From positions 62,001-126,000 of the forward strand of contig LGYU01000007.1 of assembly GCA_001302245.1 (NCBI GenBank): DNA of 64,000 nt, written 5' to 3'. A program made the position numbers and the translations under genes. Below the pieces are notes generated by a model. It was not told the origin of the DNA and did no database searches. It saw only the letters and a program-made list of their open reading frames with translations. Source of the DNA: Chitinophagaceae bacterium PMP191F (GTDB taxonomy: Bacteria; Bacteroidota; Bacteroidia; Chitinophagales; Chitinophagaceae). Below are positions 49,050-57,669 of the stretch, piece by piece. Positions within the stretch are counted from its first letter, which is position 1; each line of letters begins with the position of its first letter.

Positions 49050-50687
49050 TTGAAAAGAAAAGACTTTTTACAGCTTTCTGCTATGAGTGTGGGTTCGCTG
49101 ATGATACCCAGGATGGCTTTGCTGGGCAATTCCATTGACCCGCTGGAAGCCCTGCAGGAAAAAATGGATGTTAAACTTAAAAAGGAACTGGCCGATGTAG
49201 CACTCACTGCAGCCCGCGCCAAAGGTGCCAGCTATGCTGATGTGCGTATTGGCAGATACCTGAACCAGGTAGTAGCTACCCGCGAAAAAAGAGTACAGGG
49301 CGTCAGTAACACCGAATCGTATGGCGTAGGTATCCGCGTACTGGTCAATGGTTGCTGGGGATTTGCAGCTACCAACAGGGTAACCAAAGAAGACATTGCC
49401 CGTACAGCTGAAGATGCTGTAGCGGTGGCCAGGGCCAATGCTAAAATACAAGGCGCACCTGTACAACTGGCTCCGCAGAAAGGATATGGTGAAGTAAGCT
49501 GGAAAGCACCCATCGAGATCAATGCATTTGAAGTGCCCATCAAAGAAAAAATTGATCTGCTGATGCAGGTAAATGATGTGGCAATACTGGGTGGTGCCAG
49601 CTTTGTGAACTCTTCTATTTTCGCCACCAACGAACAGAAATATTTTGCTTCTACTGACGGCTCCTATATTGACCAGGATATCCATCGCATTTACCCCAAC
49701 TTCTCTGTAACAAAAATTGATCGTGCATCAGGAAAGTTTGTATCACGCAATGGCCTCAGTGCACCAATGGGTATGGGCTATGAATACCTGAAGGCAAGAC
49801 CAGAAGATACCGTGCCAGGCATTGTACCACGCTATAAAAAGCGTTACAATATGCTGGAAGATATTAAAGCCGCTACAGCCTGCCTGAATGAAAAGCTGAC
49901 GGCCAAATCGGTAGAGCCCGGTAAATACGACCTGGTGCTGGATCCTACACACCTGTGGCTCACCATTCATGAATCTGTTGGTCACCCTACAGAGCTGGAT
50001 CGTGTATTGGGATATGAAGCCAATTATGCCGGTACCAGTTTCCTGACGCTTGACAAATGGGAAAGCAGGAAATTCAATTTTGGTAGCAAGCAGGTGAATA
50101 TCGTTGCCGATAAAACACAGGAAGGTTCACTGGGGGCAGTAGGATATGATGATGAAGGCGTCAAGTGTAAAAAGTGGGATCTGATCAAAGACGGTGTGCT
50201 GGTAAATTACCAGGCTATCCGCGATCAGGCGCATATTATCGGCCTGAAAGAATCACATGGTTGTTGCTATGCGCAAAGCTGGGAAGATGTACAGTTTCAG
50301 CGTATGCCCAATGTATCATTACAACCGGGTAAAGCAAAACTGAGCGTAGACGACATGATCAAAAATGTTGAGAAAGGTATTTTCATTGTTGGTAATGGTT
50401 CTTACTCCATCGATCAGCAGCGTTATAATTTCCAGTTCGGCGGACAGGCATTTTATGAGATCAGCAAAGGTAAAATTACCGGTATGCTGAACGATGTTGC
50501 CTACCAGGCCAATACACAGGAGTTCTGGAACTCATGCACGGCGGTATGCGATGAGAGTGACTACCGTTTAGGTGGTTCATTCAACGATGGCAAGGGCCAG
50601 CCCGGACAAAGCAGTGCCGTTTCACACGGAAGTTCCACTGCCAGGTTCAATGGAGTAAATGTGATCAATACAGCAAGAAAAATCTAA
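49050..50687 (+). CDS. tldD: TldD-family metalloprotease with Tat-like leader
   Basis: A 545-residue TldD. The zinc motif is HESVGHPTELDR (HExxxH) near residue 309, with the usual TldD segments GIRVLVNGCWGFAAT, LVLDPTHLWLTI and GSLGAVGYDDEGVKCKKWDL. The start is a TTG with a strong AAGGAGG upstream. The N-terminus KRKDFLQLSAMSVGSL looks like a twin-arginine leader with Lys-Arg, as in many Bacteroidota exported enzymes. TldD forms a heterodimer with TldE, encoded 7 bp downstream, and cleaves unfolded peptides. Confidence 0.93.
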   Translation: MKRKDFLQLSAMSVGSLMIPRMALLGNSIDPLEALQEKMDVKLKKELADVALTAARAKGASYADVRIGRYLNQVVATREKRVQGVSNTESYGVGIRVLVNGCWGFAATNRVTKEDIARTAEDAVAVARANAKIQGAPVQLAPQKGYGEVSWKAPIEINAFEVPIKEKIDLLMQVNDVAILGGASFVNSSIFATNEQKYFASTDGSYIDQDIHRIYPNFSVTKIDRASGKFVSRNGLSAPMGMGYEYLKARPEDTVPGIVPRYKKRYNMLEDIKAATACLNEKLTAKSVEPGKYDLVLDPTHLWLTIHESVGHPTELDRVLGYEANYAGTSFLTLDKWESRKFNFGSKQVNIVADKTQEGSLGAVGYDDEGVKCKKWDLIKDGVLVNYQAIRDQAHIIGLKESHGCCYAQSWEDVQFQRMPNVSLQPGKAKLSVDDMIKNVEKGIFIVGNGSYSIDQQRYNFQFGGQAFYEISKGKITGMLNDVAYQANTQEFWNSCTAVCDESDYRLGGSFNDGKGQPGQSSAVSHGSSTARFNGVNVINTARKI

Positions 50688-50694
50688 CATAATT

Positions 50695-52011
50695 ATGGCT
50701 ATCCTATCTAAAGAAGAAGCTAAAACTATACTGGAAAAGGTACTGAGCTTTTCCAAAGCCGATGAATGCCAGGTTTCACTGAATGGTGAATATGGCGGTA
50801 ACATCCGTTATGCACGCAATGCCGTATCAACAGCGGGACAAAGCAATACTATGGGACTTGCGGTCAATGCATCTTTTGGTAAAAAAACAGGTTCTGCCAC
50901 CATCAATGAGTTTGATGATGCCTCACTGCAGAAGGTGGTAAAACGTGCTGAAGAACTGGCACAGCTGGCACCGGAAAACCCGGAGCATATGCCTTTACTG
51001 GGACCACAGCAATATGCCGATGCTATTGGTTATGCGCCATCAACCGCTGCTATTACTCCCGAAACACGGGCAGAAGTAGTGGCACAGAGCCTGAGTGTGG
51101 CAAAAAGCAATAACCTGGAAGCTGCGGGTTTTATTGAGAACAGCGCACGCTTCAGGGCAATGATGAATTCCAAAGGATTGTTCGCTTACGGAAAAGATAC
51201 TGATGTGTCATTTTCAGTTACCGTACGTACGCAGGATGGTACCGGTTCCGGTTATGTGAACGAACGTTTTAATGATGTATCAAAACTCGATTCGCTGGGT
51301 TTGAGTAGGAAGGCAGCAGCAAAAGCCACTGGTTCTGTAGGGGCAAAAGCAATAGAACCAGGAAAATACACCGTGATACTTGAACCGCTGGCTGCTAATG
51401 ATTTCCTGGGTGGGTTTATCCGCAGCTTTGATGCAAGACAGGCAGACGAGGGGCGTAGTTTCCTGACCAAAAAAGGCGGTGGTACACGTGTAGGTGAACA
51501 ATTGTTTGATGAAAAAGTAACCATCTATACAGATCCTTTAAATGCTGAATTACCAACCTCTACCTGGGGCGGAGACGGCACTCCACTTGAAAAAACGATG
51601 TGGGTAGAAAATGGCGTGGTGAAAAACCTTGCTTATTCCCGTTACTGGGCTGAGAAAAAAGGAGTGAAACCATTAGGCGGTGGCTTTGGCATGATCTTCA
51701 AAGGTGGAGATAAGTCTATCGACGAATTGATTGCCGGTACTGAAAAAGGAATACTGGTAACCCGTTTCTGGTATATCCGCTCTGTAGATCAGCAAACACT
51801 GTTACAAACCGGTCTTACCCGCGACGGAACCTTTTACATTGAGAACGGAAAGATCAAATTCCCAATCAAGAATTTCCGTTTCAATGAGAGTCCTGTGATC
51901 ATGCTGAATAATGTGGAAGAGTTTGGCAAGGCTGTACGCAGCGGCAACTCTATTATTCCTCCCATGAAGATCAGGGACTTTACATTTACTTCATTGTCTG
52001 ATGCTGTGTAA
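50695..52011 (+). CDS. tldE: TldE/PmbA-family protein
   Basis: A 438-residue partner of TldD. The family pattern is clear: NTMGLAVNASFGKKTGSATI, VILEPLAANDFLGGFIRSFDA, GAKAIEPGKYTVILEPLAAN and GFGMIFKGGDKSIDELIAGT. As usual for TldE it lacks the HExxxH zinc motif. It has no signal peptide, unlike the adjacent TldD, so the pair's location is unclear. It ends at a strong terminator. Confidence 0.93.
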   Translation: MAILSKEEAKTILEKVLSFSKADECQVSLNGEYGGNIRYARNAVSTAGQSNTMGLAVNASFGKKTGSATINEFDDASLQKVVKRAEELAQLAPENPEHMPLLGPQQYADAIGYAPSTAAITPETRAEVVAQSLSVAKSNNLEAAGFIENSARFRAMMNSKGLFAYGKDTDVSFSVTVRTQDGTGSGYVNERFNDVSKLDSLGLSRKAAAKATGSVGAKAIEPGKYTVILEPLAANDFLGGFIRSFDARQADEGRSFLTKKGGGTRVGEQLFDEKVTIYTDPLNAELPTSTWGGDGTPLEKTMWVENGVVKNLAYSRYWAEKKGVKPLGGGFGMIFKGGDKSIDELIAGTEKGILVTRFWYIRSVDQQTLLQTGLTRDGTFYIENGKIKFPIKNFRFNESPVIMLNNVEEFGKAVRSGNSIIPPMKIRDFTFTSLSDAV

Positions 52012-52038
52012 ATGCAGCAGGATAAATATTATTAATAG

Positions 52039-52068
52039 AAAACCCCGTCATTGGCGGGGTTTTGTTTA
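52039..52068. terminator. Bidirectional terminator after tldE
   Basis: Stem AAAACCCCG (52039-52047) and CGGGGTTTT (52055-52063) with a 7-nt loop. Flanking A and T runs make it work on both strands, for tldE and for the Fic remnant. Confidence 0.85.
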
Positions 52069-52595
52069 TTATGATTCAAACAGTTTGAGATAAGGTGTAA
52101 AAAGAAATCTTCTGTATCTCTCAGTTACACTTATTTTTTGTAACCATTTTTGTTCTTCGAAAATATTTATCAATTCGTTGGCCGATTTTTTACTAAGTCC
52201 GCATAACTCCTCAACATTTTTGACATTAACCACCGGGTTTTTGAATAAATGAGCAAGAAGTTTAAGACCACTATGGCTTCGGCAACCTGGTTTTAAAGGG
52301 ATATCACGTTCCATCTGTGTTTTCAGATGTATTATTTGCGATAGAGTTTCCACTGCTTTAGTTGCAGTCTCTTCTATACCTACCAGAAAATACTTTAACC
52401 ATTGTAACAGGTCATTTTTTTCTCTGACTCTTGTCAGATTATCGTAATAGAGTGATTTATTTTTTTCAAAAAAACACTTAGGTATAATAATGGCTCTTTG
52501 ATGATAGCTTCGCTGACAAGATATAACGTTATCAACAACCGGCCGATCCGACCATTACCATCGAGAAAAGGGTGAATTGTTTCAAATTGATAAGC
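52069..52595 (-). pseudogene. Broken Fic-family gene
   Basis: The minus strand encodes the core and C-terminal part of a Fic (AMPylation) protein in two frames. The 5' part reads [20 protein letters not shown] with an intact catalytic motif, then [20 protein letters not shown] shift at a T7/A7 run near 52465 moves the frame to [20 protein letters not shown] and then the C-terminal winged helix ending at 52069 (LSKKSANELINIFEEQKWLQ). An in-frame stop directly precedes the 5' part and the N-terminal half is missing. It is a 5'-truncated, frameshifted remnant. Confidence 0.8.
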
Positions 52596-53069
52596 TTAAT
52601 GAAATTTAAGATTACTTTATCTCAATCCAAAGGATGTTTCTTAATAGTTTAATTGTCAGTATGTTACCGTTTAAAATTGTAACCCAAAGCCAAGGCTGGC
52701 GTCTCACCAGCCGTTTTGCTTTTCTCTGGCATAGCAAGACGTATTGAGCTGCTATCCGGCACCTGCGGCACGGATCCTGTTGCTGTTTATCTGTTACCAT
52801 GATTTGACCTCTCCGGGGCTGACTTCAGGCAGCAGGGTACCTGATCCGAACCAACCAGCATACTGCTTGTGGACTTTTATCCTTACCCAAAGACTGAAAC
52901 CCTTAGTTTGTACGCTTTAAACCGCAGGAAGGATGCAGGAAGATGGGAAGAAAGATATACGAGGAAAGGTGCAAGGCACAAGATTTAGGGTACAAAAAAC
53001 GGCATAAATGGCAAAAACGGCATTAACGGCATAAATGCTTCCAGATCTTTTACAATAAAGGCTTTGATC
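52596..53069. other. Gene-poor region between the Fic remnant and the sulfatase
   Basis: About 470 bp. It contains a hairpin of the GCTGG...GTCTC...CCAGC type (52695-52711), the 9-bp tandem repeat listed separately and purine-rich sequence. A 62-codon frame at 52612-52800 on the minus strand resembles nothing known. The 5' end of the Fic gene appears to have been lost into this stretch. Confidence 0.5.
52998..53038. repeat. 9-bp tandem repeat (about 4.5 copies)
   Basis: Units AACGGCATA, AATGGCAAA, AACGGCATT, AACGGCATA, then AATGC follow each other without gaps from 52998 to 53038. It lies 32 bp beyond the sulfatase stop codon, outside the coding region. Confidence 0.75.
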
Positions 53070-54479
53070 TTAATTCTCTATATCCGACCAGTCAAAGGCG
53101 GGGTTTTCGGAGGGCGTTTTAGCTTTGAGCATTTGGTCACGTAATGTTTTTACTTTTTCCGGGTAAGTGGCAGCCAGGTTATTGCGTTCACCGGTATCGG
53201 TTGTCAGGTTGTACAGCTCCAGTATTTCCGGTTTGCCTTTTGACTTAAAGCGGATCAGTTTCCAGTCGCCGGCAATGAGGGCTTCCCTGAGCTCTGTTTC
53301 ATTGAACTGCCAGTATAGCCAGGGATGTAATTCTTTCTGTACTTTTCCATGTACTGCGGCTGCAAAAGATAATCCGTCTGTTTTGACAGGTTCAGGAGTA
53401 TTGGTCAACCGGCATAGTGTGTTGGGTACATCCCAGAATGCCCATTCAATATTGCTGGTTTTTCCGGCAGGCACCTTGCCCGGTGCACGTACAATTAATG
53501 GTACGCGGATACCACCTTCATACAGATCGCGTTTGATACCACGGAATGGGCCGCTGCTGTTGAAATATTCAGGGTCTGCGCCGCCTTCTTTATGCGGACC
53601 ATTATCGCTGGTAAAGAAAATATAGGTGTTATTGTCAAGGCCCAGTTGTTGTACCAGTTGCACCACACGCCCCACATCAGAGTCCAGCCTGGTGATCATG
53701 GCTGCAAAGGCTGCATGCGGCATTGGCTGACTGCTGTAAGTACCTCCCTTGTTGATAAAAGGTGTTTCGGGTTGAAACTTACTGCTACCGTCTGCATTCA
53801 GGAAAGGTTTCATCAGGCTGTCCGGCACTTTCAGTTCTGCATGTGGTAATGTAAGCGGCAGGTATAAGAAGAAAGGCTTGTTCCTGTTGTTACGGAGAAA
53901 TGATAACGCATGATCCATGATGAGATCTTCCGCGTATTGGGTAGTGTCAACTTTTACATTTTTTACTTCGCCTTTACTGATCTCAACAAGATGATCTGTA
54001 AAATAATCGTGCGCGTGTGTCTGGTTGAGATAGCCAAAGAAAGCATCAAACCCTTTCAGTTGCGGAGAACCGGTTTGTCCGGCTTCGCCCAGTCCCCATT
54101 TACCGAACATACCTGTTGCATATCCGTTTGCCTGCAAACGTTCGGCAATAGTAGTATCCTGTGCACGCAAGGGAACAGCCTTGTTACCTCTTACATAAGC
54201 ATGTCCCATATTTTTGCCGGTCATTAATGCACAACGGGAAGGAGCGCATACTGTATTGCCTGCATAGAATTTTGTAAACCTGGTACCCTGCCGGGCCAGT
54301 TCATCGATCTGTGGAGTAGGTATTTTACTGTTGGGATTAAAACAACTGACGTTGCCATACCCAAGATCATCAGCTACAATAAAAATAATATTGGGAGCCT
54401 GTTTTCTGGCGGGAGATTGCGCATACAGGTACACATGTGCGCTAAGCAGACCTATACTGAACAAAATGATCTTTCTCAT
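53070..54479 (-). CDS. Sulfatase (arylsulfatase family S1)
   Basis: A 469-residue secreted sulfatase (signal MRKIILFSIGLLSAHVYLYA). The metal site NIIFIVADDLGYGNVSCF is followed by the formylglycine motif CAPSRCALMTGK, where the Cys is converted by an anaerobic or FGE-type maturase. MFGKWGLGE, PFFLYLPLTLPHAELKVP and FFTSDNGPHKEGG supply further metal and sulfate ligands. The ATG at 54479 is preferred over a TTG three codons upstream. No other sulfatase or SusCD is adjacent. Confidence 0.94.
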   Translation of the reverse strand: MRKIILFSIGLLSAHVYLYAQSPARKQAPNIIFIVADDLGYGNVSCFNPNSKIPTPQIDELARQGTRFTKFYAGNTVCAPSRCALMTGKNMGHAYVRGNKAVPLRAQDTTIAERLQANGYATGMFGKWGLGEAGQTGSPQLKGFDAFFGYLNQTHAHDYFTDHLVEISKGEVKNVKVDTTQYAEDLIMDHALSFLRNNRNKPFFLYLPLTLPHAELKVPDSLMKPFLNADGSSKFQPETPFINKGGTYSSQPMPHAAFAAMITRLDSDVGRVVQLVQQLGLDNNTYIFFTSDNGPHKEGGADPEYFNSSGPFRGIKRDLYEGGIRVPLIVRAPGKVPAGKTSNIEWAFWDVPNTLCRLTNTPEPVKTDGLSFAAAVHGKVQKELHPWLYWQFNETELREALIAGDWKLIRFKSKGKPEILELYNLTTDTGERNNLAATYPEKVKTLRDQMLKAKTPSENPAFDWSDIEN

Positions 54480-54631
54480 AGAAGGCAAATGACCGGGTGG
54501 TGTTTATCCAACCGCAGAGAACATAAGCAGCCGGTGTTTTTGCAGGGAATCCCTGCATAGCTTCCTGTTGTTTTTCTCTGCAATTGGTTTACAGGTTAGT
54601 CTGCCTTAAAGATAGTAATTCCGGAAAAGAT

Positions 54632-54667
54632 AAACGACTACATCTTTCAGAAAGGATGTAGTCGTTT
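54632..54667 (-). terminator. Terminator of the dioxygenase/reductase/Rrf2 operon
   Basis: A 13-bp stem AAACGACTACATC (54632-54644) and GATGTAGTCGTTT (54655-54667), extended by an inner CTTT/AAAG pair, 6 bp beyond the dioxygenase stop. It is followed on the minus strand by an A/T-rich stretch. Confidence 0.7.
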
Positions 54668-54672
54668 GTATG

Positions 54673-55542
54673 TTAACCGATCTTTACGGAAGTCATCGTC
54701 AGCGAACCACCAACTGCTTTGTCATTGAAAAATGAAACGGGGTCTTTGTCAAGTTTTAATCCAAGTGTGTACAGCAAGGGCAGGTAGTGCTCTGGAGTGG
54801 GGATAGCCAGTGCTGCTGCTTTGCCAAGCGCACCGTAGTTGATCAGTGCGGCATGGTCGTTGGCTGTTATCAGTTCCTTGAATTTATCATTCATGGTTAA
54901 AGCCCAGTCGTATCCACCTCCATTGATCATGGGCCATGATATCATACGCAGGTTGTGTACCATATTGCCACTGCCAATGATCAGCACACCTTTTCTGCGC
55001 AGACCCAGTATTTCCCTGGCCAGCTCATAATGATACTTCGGTGGCTTTGTATAATCAATGCTCAGTTGCAATACCGGTATATCAGCTTTGGGATACATGT
55101 GTCGTATTACGGTCCATGCACCATGGTCCAGACCCCAGTCGTGCGACAACCCAACCTGTGCGGAATGTACCAGTGAGGCTGTTTCTTTTGCCAGCAGGGG
55201 ATTGCCGGGTGCGGGATATTGCACATCAAACAACTCCTGCGGAAAACCTCCGAAATCGTGAATGGTTTCCGGAAAATCCATTGCAGTGATATGTGTACCG
55301 CTGGTAAACCAGTGTGCAGATACTACTAATACTGCTTTTGGCACGGGTATCTCTGTGGCAATTTTTTTCCACCGCAGACTGAATTCATTGTCCTCAATGC
55401 CATTCATGGGCGATCCATGCCCTACAAAAAGTACCGGCATCAATTGTTCCTGTTCTTTCAGTTCACTGGTGAATTTATTAAAAGCAGACAAACTTGTCAT
55501 AGCTCCTCCTGTTATTAATCGAATGAATTGTTTACGCCGCAA
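54673..55542 (-). CDS. DODA-type extradiol aromatic ring-opening dioxygenase (YgiD-like)
   Basis: A 289-residue LigB-fold enzyme. Iron or zinc ligands are visible in LFVGHGSPMN, AVLVVSAHW and the catalytic segment GLDHGAWTVIRHM; GSGNMVHNLR follows as in YgiD. Family members open catechol rings such as 4,5-DOPA. Two starts are possible: a TTG at 55542 giving a Tat-like leader RRKQFIRLITGG, or an ATG at 55500 with a strong AGGAGGAG site. I chose the longer form because many relatives in this phylum carry such a leader. It ends the Rrf2 operon. Confidence 0.9.
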   Translation of the reverse strand: MRRKQFIRLITGGAMTSLSAFNKFTSELKEQEQLMPVLFVGHGSPMNGIEDNEFSLRWKKIATEIPVPKAVLVVSAHWFTSGTHITAMDFPETIHDFGGFPQELFDVQYPAPGNPLLAKETASLVHSAQVGLSHDWGLDHGAWTVIRHMYPKADIPVLQLSIDYTKPPKYHYELAREILGLRRKGVLIIGSGNMVHNLRMISWPMINGGGYDWALTMNDKFKELITANDHAALINYGALGKAAALAIPTPEHYLPLLYTLGLKLDKDPVSFFNDKAVGGSLTMTSVKIG

Positions 55543-55591
55543 AGGTATTGGTATTGTGTGTGTGCGATTTTTGCTGTATCACAGCCTGCTG

Positions 55592-56245
55592 TTAATAGGC
55601 AGCCGTAAAACGCTGACGGACATGTTTTGCATGTTCTGCTTCGTCCAGGATGGCTACTGCCAGGTCTTCAACAGAAAGAATGCTTCTGCCGTTTTCATCA
55701 AACACAGGATTGTCAAGACCTGTACGGTAAGTGCCTTTGCGTACACCGGATGTACCGTGGTGCATTTCAATGGCCGGACTGATCAGTGTCCATTCCAATT
55801 CCTTTTCTTTTTTAACTATGTTCAGGTAATCCCTGGCACCTGATGCGCCTGCTTTAAATGCAGCAGGAAATTCGGGTGTGTCGATCAGTTGTACGCCGGG
55901 TGCCACTTCCAGGCTGCCTGCTCCACCCACCACGATCAGGCGTTTGGTACCGGATTTTTTTACTGCATCCTGTATAGTTTGCGCTCCTTTCAGAAATTCA
56001 TTATAGATATCCGGGTTGGTCCAGCCGGGATTATAAGCGCTGATCACAACATCCTGTCCTTTGGCAAGCGCAATCACTTTATCTTCGTTAAACACATTTC
56101 CTTGTACTACATGCAGCAGCGGATTGCTGATGGTCAGTCTGGATGGATTGCGTACCAGTGCCGTTACTTCATGACCACGGTCCAGTGCTTCTTTTAATAT
56201 GGCTGCACCTACAAAGCCTGTAGCGCCTATCAATGCTATTTTCAT
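55592..56245 (-). CDS. NAD(P)-binding oxidoreductase, YwnB-like atypical SDR
   Basis: A 217-residue Rossmann protein starting MKIALIGATGFVGAAILKEA, with VVQGNVFNEDKVIALAKGQD, RLIVVGGAGSLEVAPGVQL and SVEDLAVAILDEAEH. The closest match I recall is Bacillus YwnB, whose neighbour YwnA is an Rrf2 regulator, exactly as here. It probably reduces a quinone or reactive carbonyl; unknown in detail. A 23-bp operator lies between it and the regulator gene. Confidence 0.9.
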   Translation of the reverse strand: MKIALIGATGFVGAAILKEALDRGHEVTALVRNPSRLTISNPLLHVVQGNVFNEDKVIALAKGQDVVISAYNPGWTNPDIYNEFLKGAQTIQDAVKKSGTKRLIVVGGAGSLEVAPGVQLIDTPEFPAAFKAGASGARDYLNIVKKEKELEWTLISPAIEMHHGTSGVRKGTYRTGLDNPVFDENGRSILSVEDLAVAILDEAEHAKHVRQRFTAAY

Positions 56246-56266
56246 AATTGTGAGGGTGTTTTTTAT

Positions 56267-56289
56267 ACTGTAGTAAAAATTATTACAGT
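56267..56289. promoter_or_regulatory. Rrf2 operator copy 1 (before the YwnB-like gene)
   Basis: ACTGTA-N11-TACAGT palindrome; the outer ten bases of each arm (ACTGTAGTAA and TTATTACAGT) match with one mismatch. It lies 21 bp upstream of the YwnB-like start codon, in the gap after the Rrf2 gene. Confidence 0.65.
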
Positions 56290-56304
56290 TATAGTGAAAA
56301 AAAA

Positions 56305-56712
56305 TTAACTGAACTGCTTTACAAAATCTGCTATAGATGTTCTGGACAGTCTTTTTAACATGGCATGTTCCGCATCTTCATACAGATGATCGATATGTTT
56401 GTTGATCTGTTTACCTACTTTGCATTTAGGATTGGGATCATTGGAACGGCCCAGTATGGCAGATTGTCTTACCAGCAGAAAAACATCAGACAACATGATT
56501 GCACGTGCAGGTACTGCCAGTGTGTTTCCTCCGCCTTTCCCTTCCTTACTGTCTATCCATCCTTTTTTGCGCAGGTGTACAATTTCCTTGCGTACCAGTA
56601 CGGGGTTGATATTGATACTGCCTGCTATATATTCTGATGACAATAACTCGTCCGGGTACATGGCCAGCAATGTAAGTATGTGAATAGATGTGGCAAACCG
56701 GGTATTATTCAT
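56305..56712 (-). CDS. Rrf2-family transcriptional regulator, YwnA-like
   Basis: A 135-residue winged-helix repressor. The start MNNTRFATSIHILTLLAMYP matches the Rrf2 family opening. The recognition region is YIAGSININPVLVRKEIVHLRKKGWI with the wing GKGGGNTLAVP. Only one Cys (NPKCKVG) is present, so it is not an iron-sulfur IscR/NsrR type but the YwnA type. It precedes a YwnB-like gene as in Bacillus, and identical operators stand before both genes, so it is very likely autoregulated. Confidence 0.93.
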   Translation of the reverse strand: MNNTRFATSIHILTLLAMYPDELLSSEYIAGSININPVLVRKEIVHLRKKGWIDSKEGKGGGNTLAVPARAIMLSDVFLLVRQSAILGRSNDPNPKCKVGKQINKHIDHLYEDAEHAMLKRLSRTSIADFVKQFS

Positions 56713-56735
56713 ACTGTAACTATAATTATTACAGT
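56713..56735. promoter_or_regulatory. Rrf2 operator copy 2 (at the Rrf2 promoter)
   Basis: ACTGTA-N11-TACAGT, same half-sites and spacing as copy 1. It directly abuts the start codon and overlaps the expected transcription start, as a repressor site would. Confidence 0.68.
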
Positions 56736-56736
56736 A

Positions 56737-56769
56737 CAAAGATAGGGTAAATTCTATATACACGCCAAA
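56737..56769 (-). promoter_or_regulatory. Promoter of the Rrf2 operon
   Basis: Minus strand -33 TTTG (56766-56769), 21-nt spacer, -7 TATCTTTG (56737-56744): a full match to the Bacteroidota consensus. The start of transcription would be near 56730, inside operator copy 2, leaving an 18-nt leader. Confidence 0.7.
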
Positions 56770-56813
56770 CGGGGGTATATTTTACCAGTTCCTTTACAAT
56801 GGGCTGTAAAACA

Positions 56814-56847
56814 ACAACGGCACTTGCTGTGCTGCAAGTGCCGTTGT
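56814..56847 (-). terminator. Terminator of the S1/P1 nuclease gene
   Basis: Perfect 14-bp stem ACAACGGCACTTGC (56814-56827) and complement (56834-56847), loop TGTGCT. On the minus strand it is followed by GTTGTTTTAC. It lies 30 bp past the nuclease stop. Confidence 0.75.
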
Positions 56848-56877
56848 ATCAATATCTCAAAAAAGGCTGTCTTAATA

Positions 56878-57669
56878 TCAGCCAAATATCTCGTTCAGTA
56901 AACCAGCCAGGTGTACACCACCTTTCAGCAACTGGTCGTTGAGTGTTTGAACATGATCAAAATTGTACCTGTAGCTCAGTTTCTGATCCGGTTCCCTGAT
57001 CTCGCTATACAATTGCTGTGCAATCTGGTAAGAATCAATGACCCATTGGCTTACAGGTTGTTTCTGCCAGTCCAGCCTTTGAGATTTGGTGGTATGGTTG
57101 ATGGCTGTAACATATTCAGTATAGCTAAGTTGCTGGTAATCTATCAGTTTTTCATCCCATACGCTGTGCAGGTTAGCCGGTTCATTGAACCACAATACCT
57201 TGATCTTGTTACCACCCAGGTCTTCAAACCTGCCCACATGCATAGGCTGATGAATATCGCCTACAATGTGAATGAGCAAGCGCAGGTACATCAGTTTTTT
57301 GCTTTGTTCCAGCTCTTTATTTTTTAACTGGCTTACCAGGAAATTGATCTTTGTATACGCATCGGTAGCAGTATCCTGTTGCAGATAGGTCTGTATGTCA
57401 GATTCTGACAAGCCTGCTTTCAGGTTAATATAATGCCAGTTGCTGAGATAGTTGTAAGAAGGGTCAGATTTGATAAAGTCGGGCCAGTTGCTGGTCATGG
57501 CCATCGATTCATTGCCAAGGATCATAGCAATCTGTTTGCGTGCCTTATTGGTCAGGTAAGAGTCTGCAATCTGCGCTACTATACGATGTCCCAGCATGCC
57601 CCAGGCCATTGAGTGAAGGGGAAGGTAAAACAATGCACCGGCCAGCAATAGCTTTCTGAAAACTTTCAT
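56878..57669 (-). CDS. S1/P1-type nuclease
   Basis: A 263-residue secreted zinc nuclease (signal LLLAGALFYLPLHSMA). The mature N-terminus begins with Trp (WGMLGHR), whose amino group and side chain coordinate zinc in this family, followed by IAD and NWPDFIKS. Further ligands lie in LIHIVGDIHQPMHVGR and NLHSVWDEKL. It degrades single-stranded DNA and RNA outside the cell, likely for phosphate or nucleoside scavenging. TATATTTG at 57727-57734 on the minus strand may be its -7 box. Confidence 0.95.
   Translation of the reverse strand: MKVFRKLLLAGALFYLPLHSMAWGMLGHRIVAQIADSYLTNKARKQIAMILGNESMAMTSNWPDFIKSDPSYNYLSNWHYINLKAGLSESDIQTYLQQDTATDAYTKINFLVSQLKNKELEQSKKLMYLRLLIHIVGDIHQPMHVGRFEDLGGNKIKVLWFNEPANLHSVWDEKLIDYQQLSYTEYVTAINHTTKSQRLDWQKQPVSQWVIDSYQIAQQLYSEIREPDQKLSYRYNFDHVQTLNDQLLKGGVHLAGLLNEIFG

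Noticed and set aside
52612-52800. 62-codon minus-strand frame upstream of the Fic remnant
   Set aside because: It is not in frame with Fic, shows no Fic N-terminal motif and covers a hairpin; I could not link it to any family.
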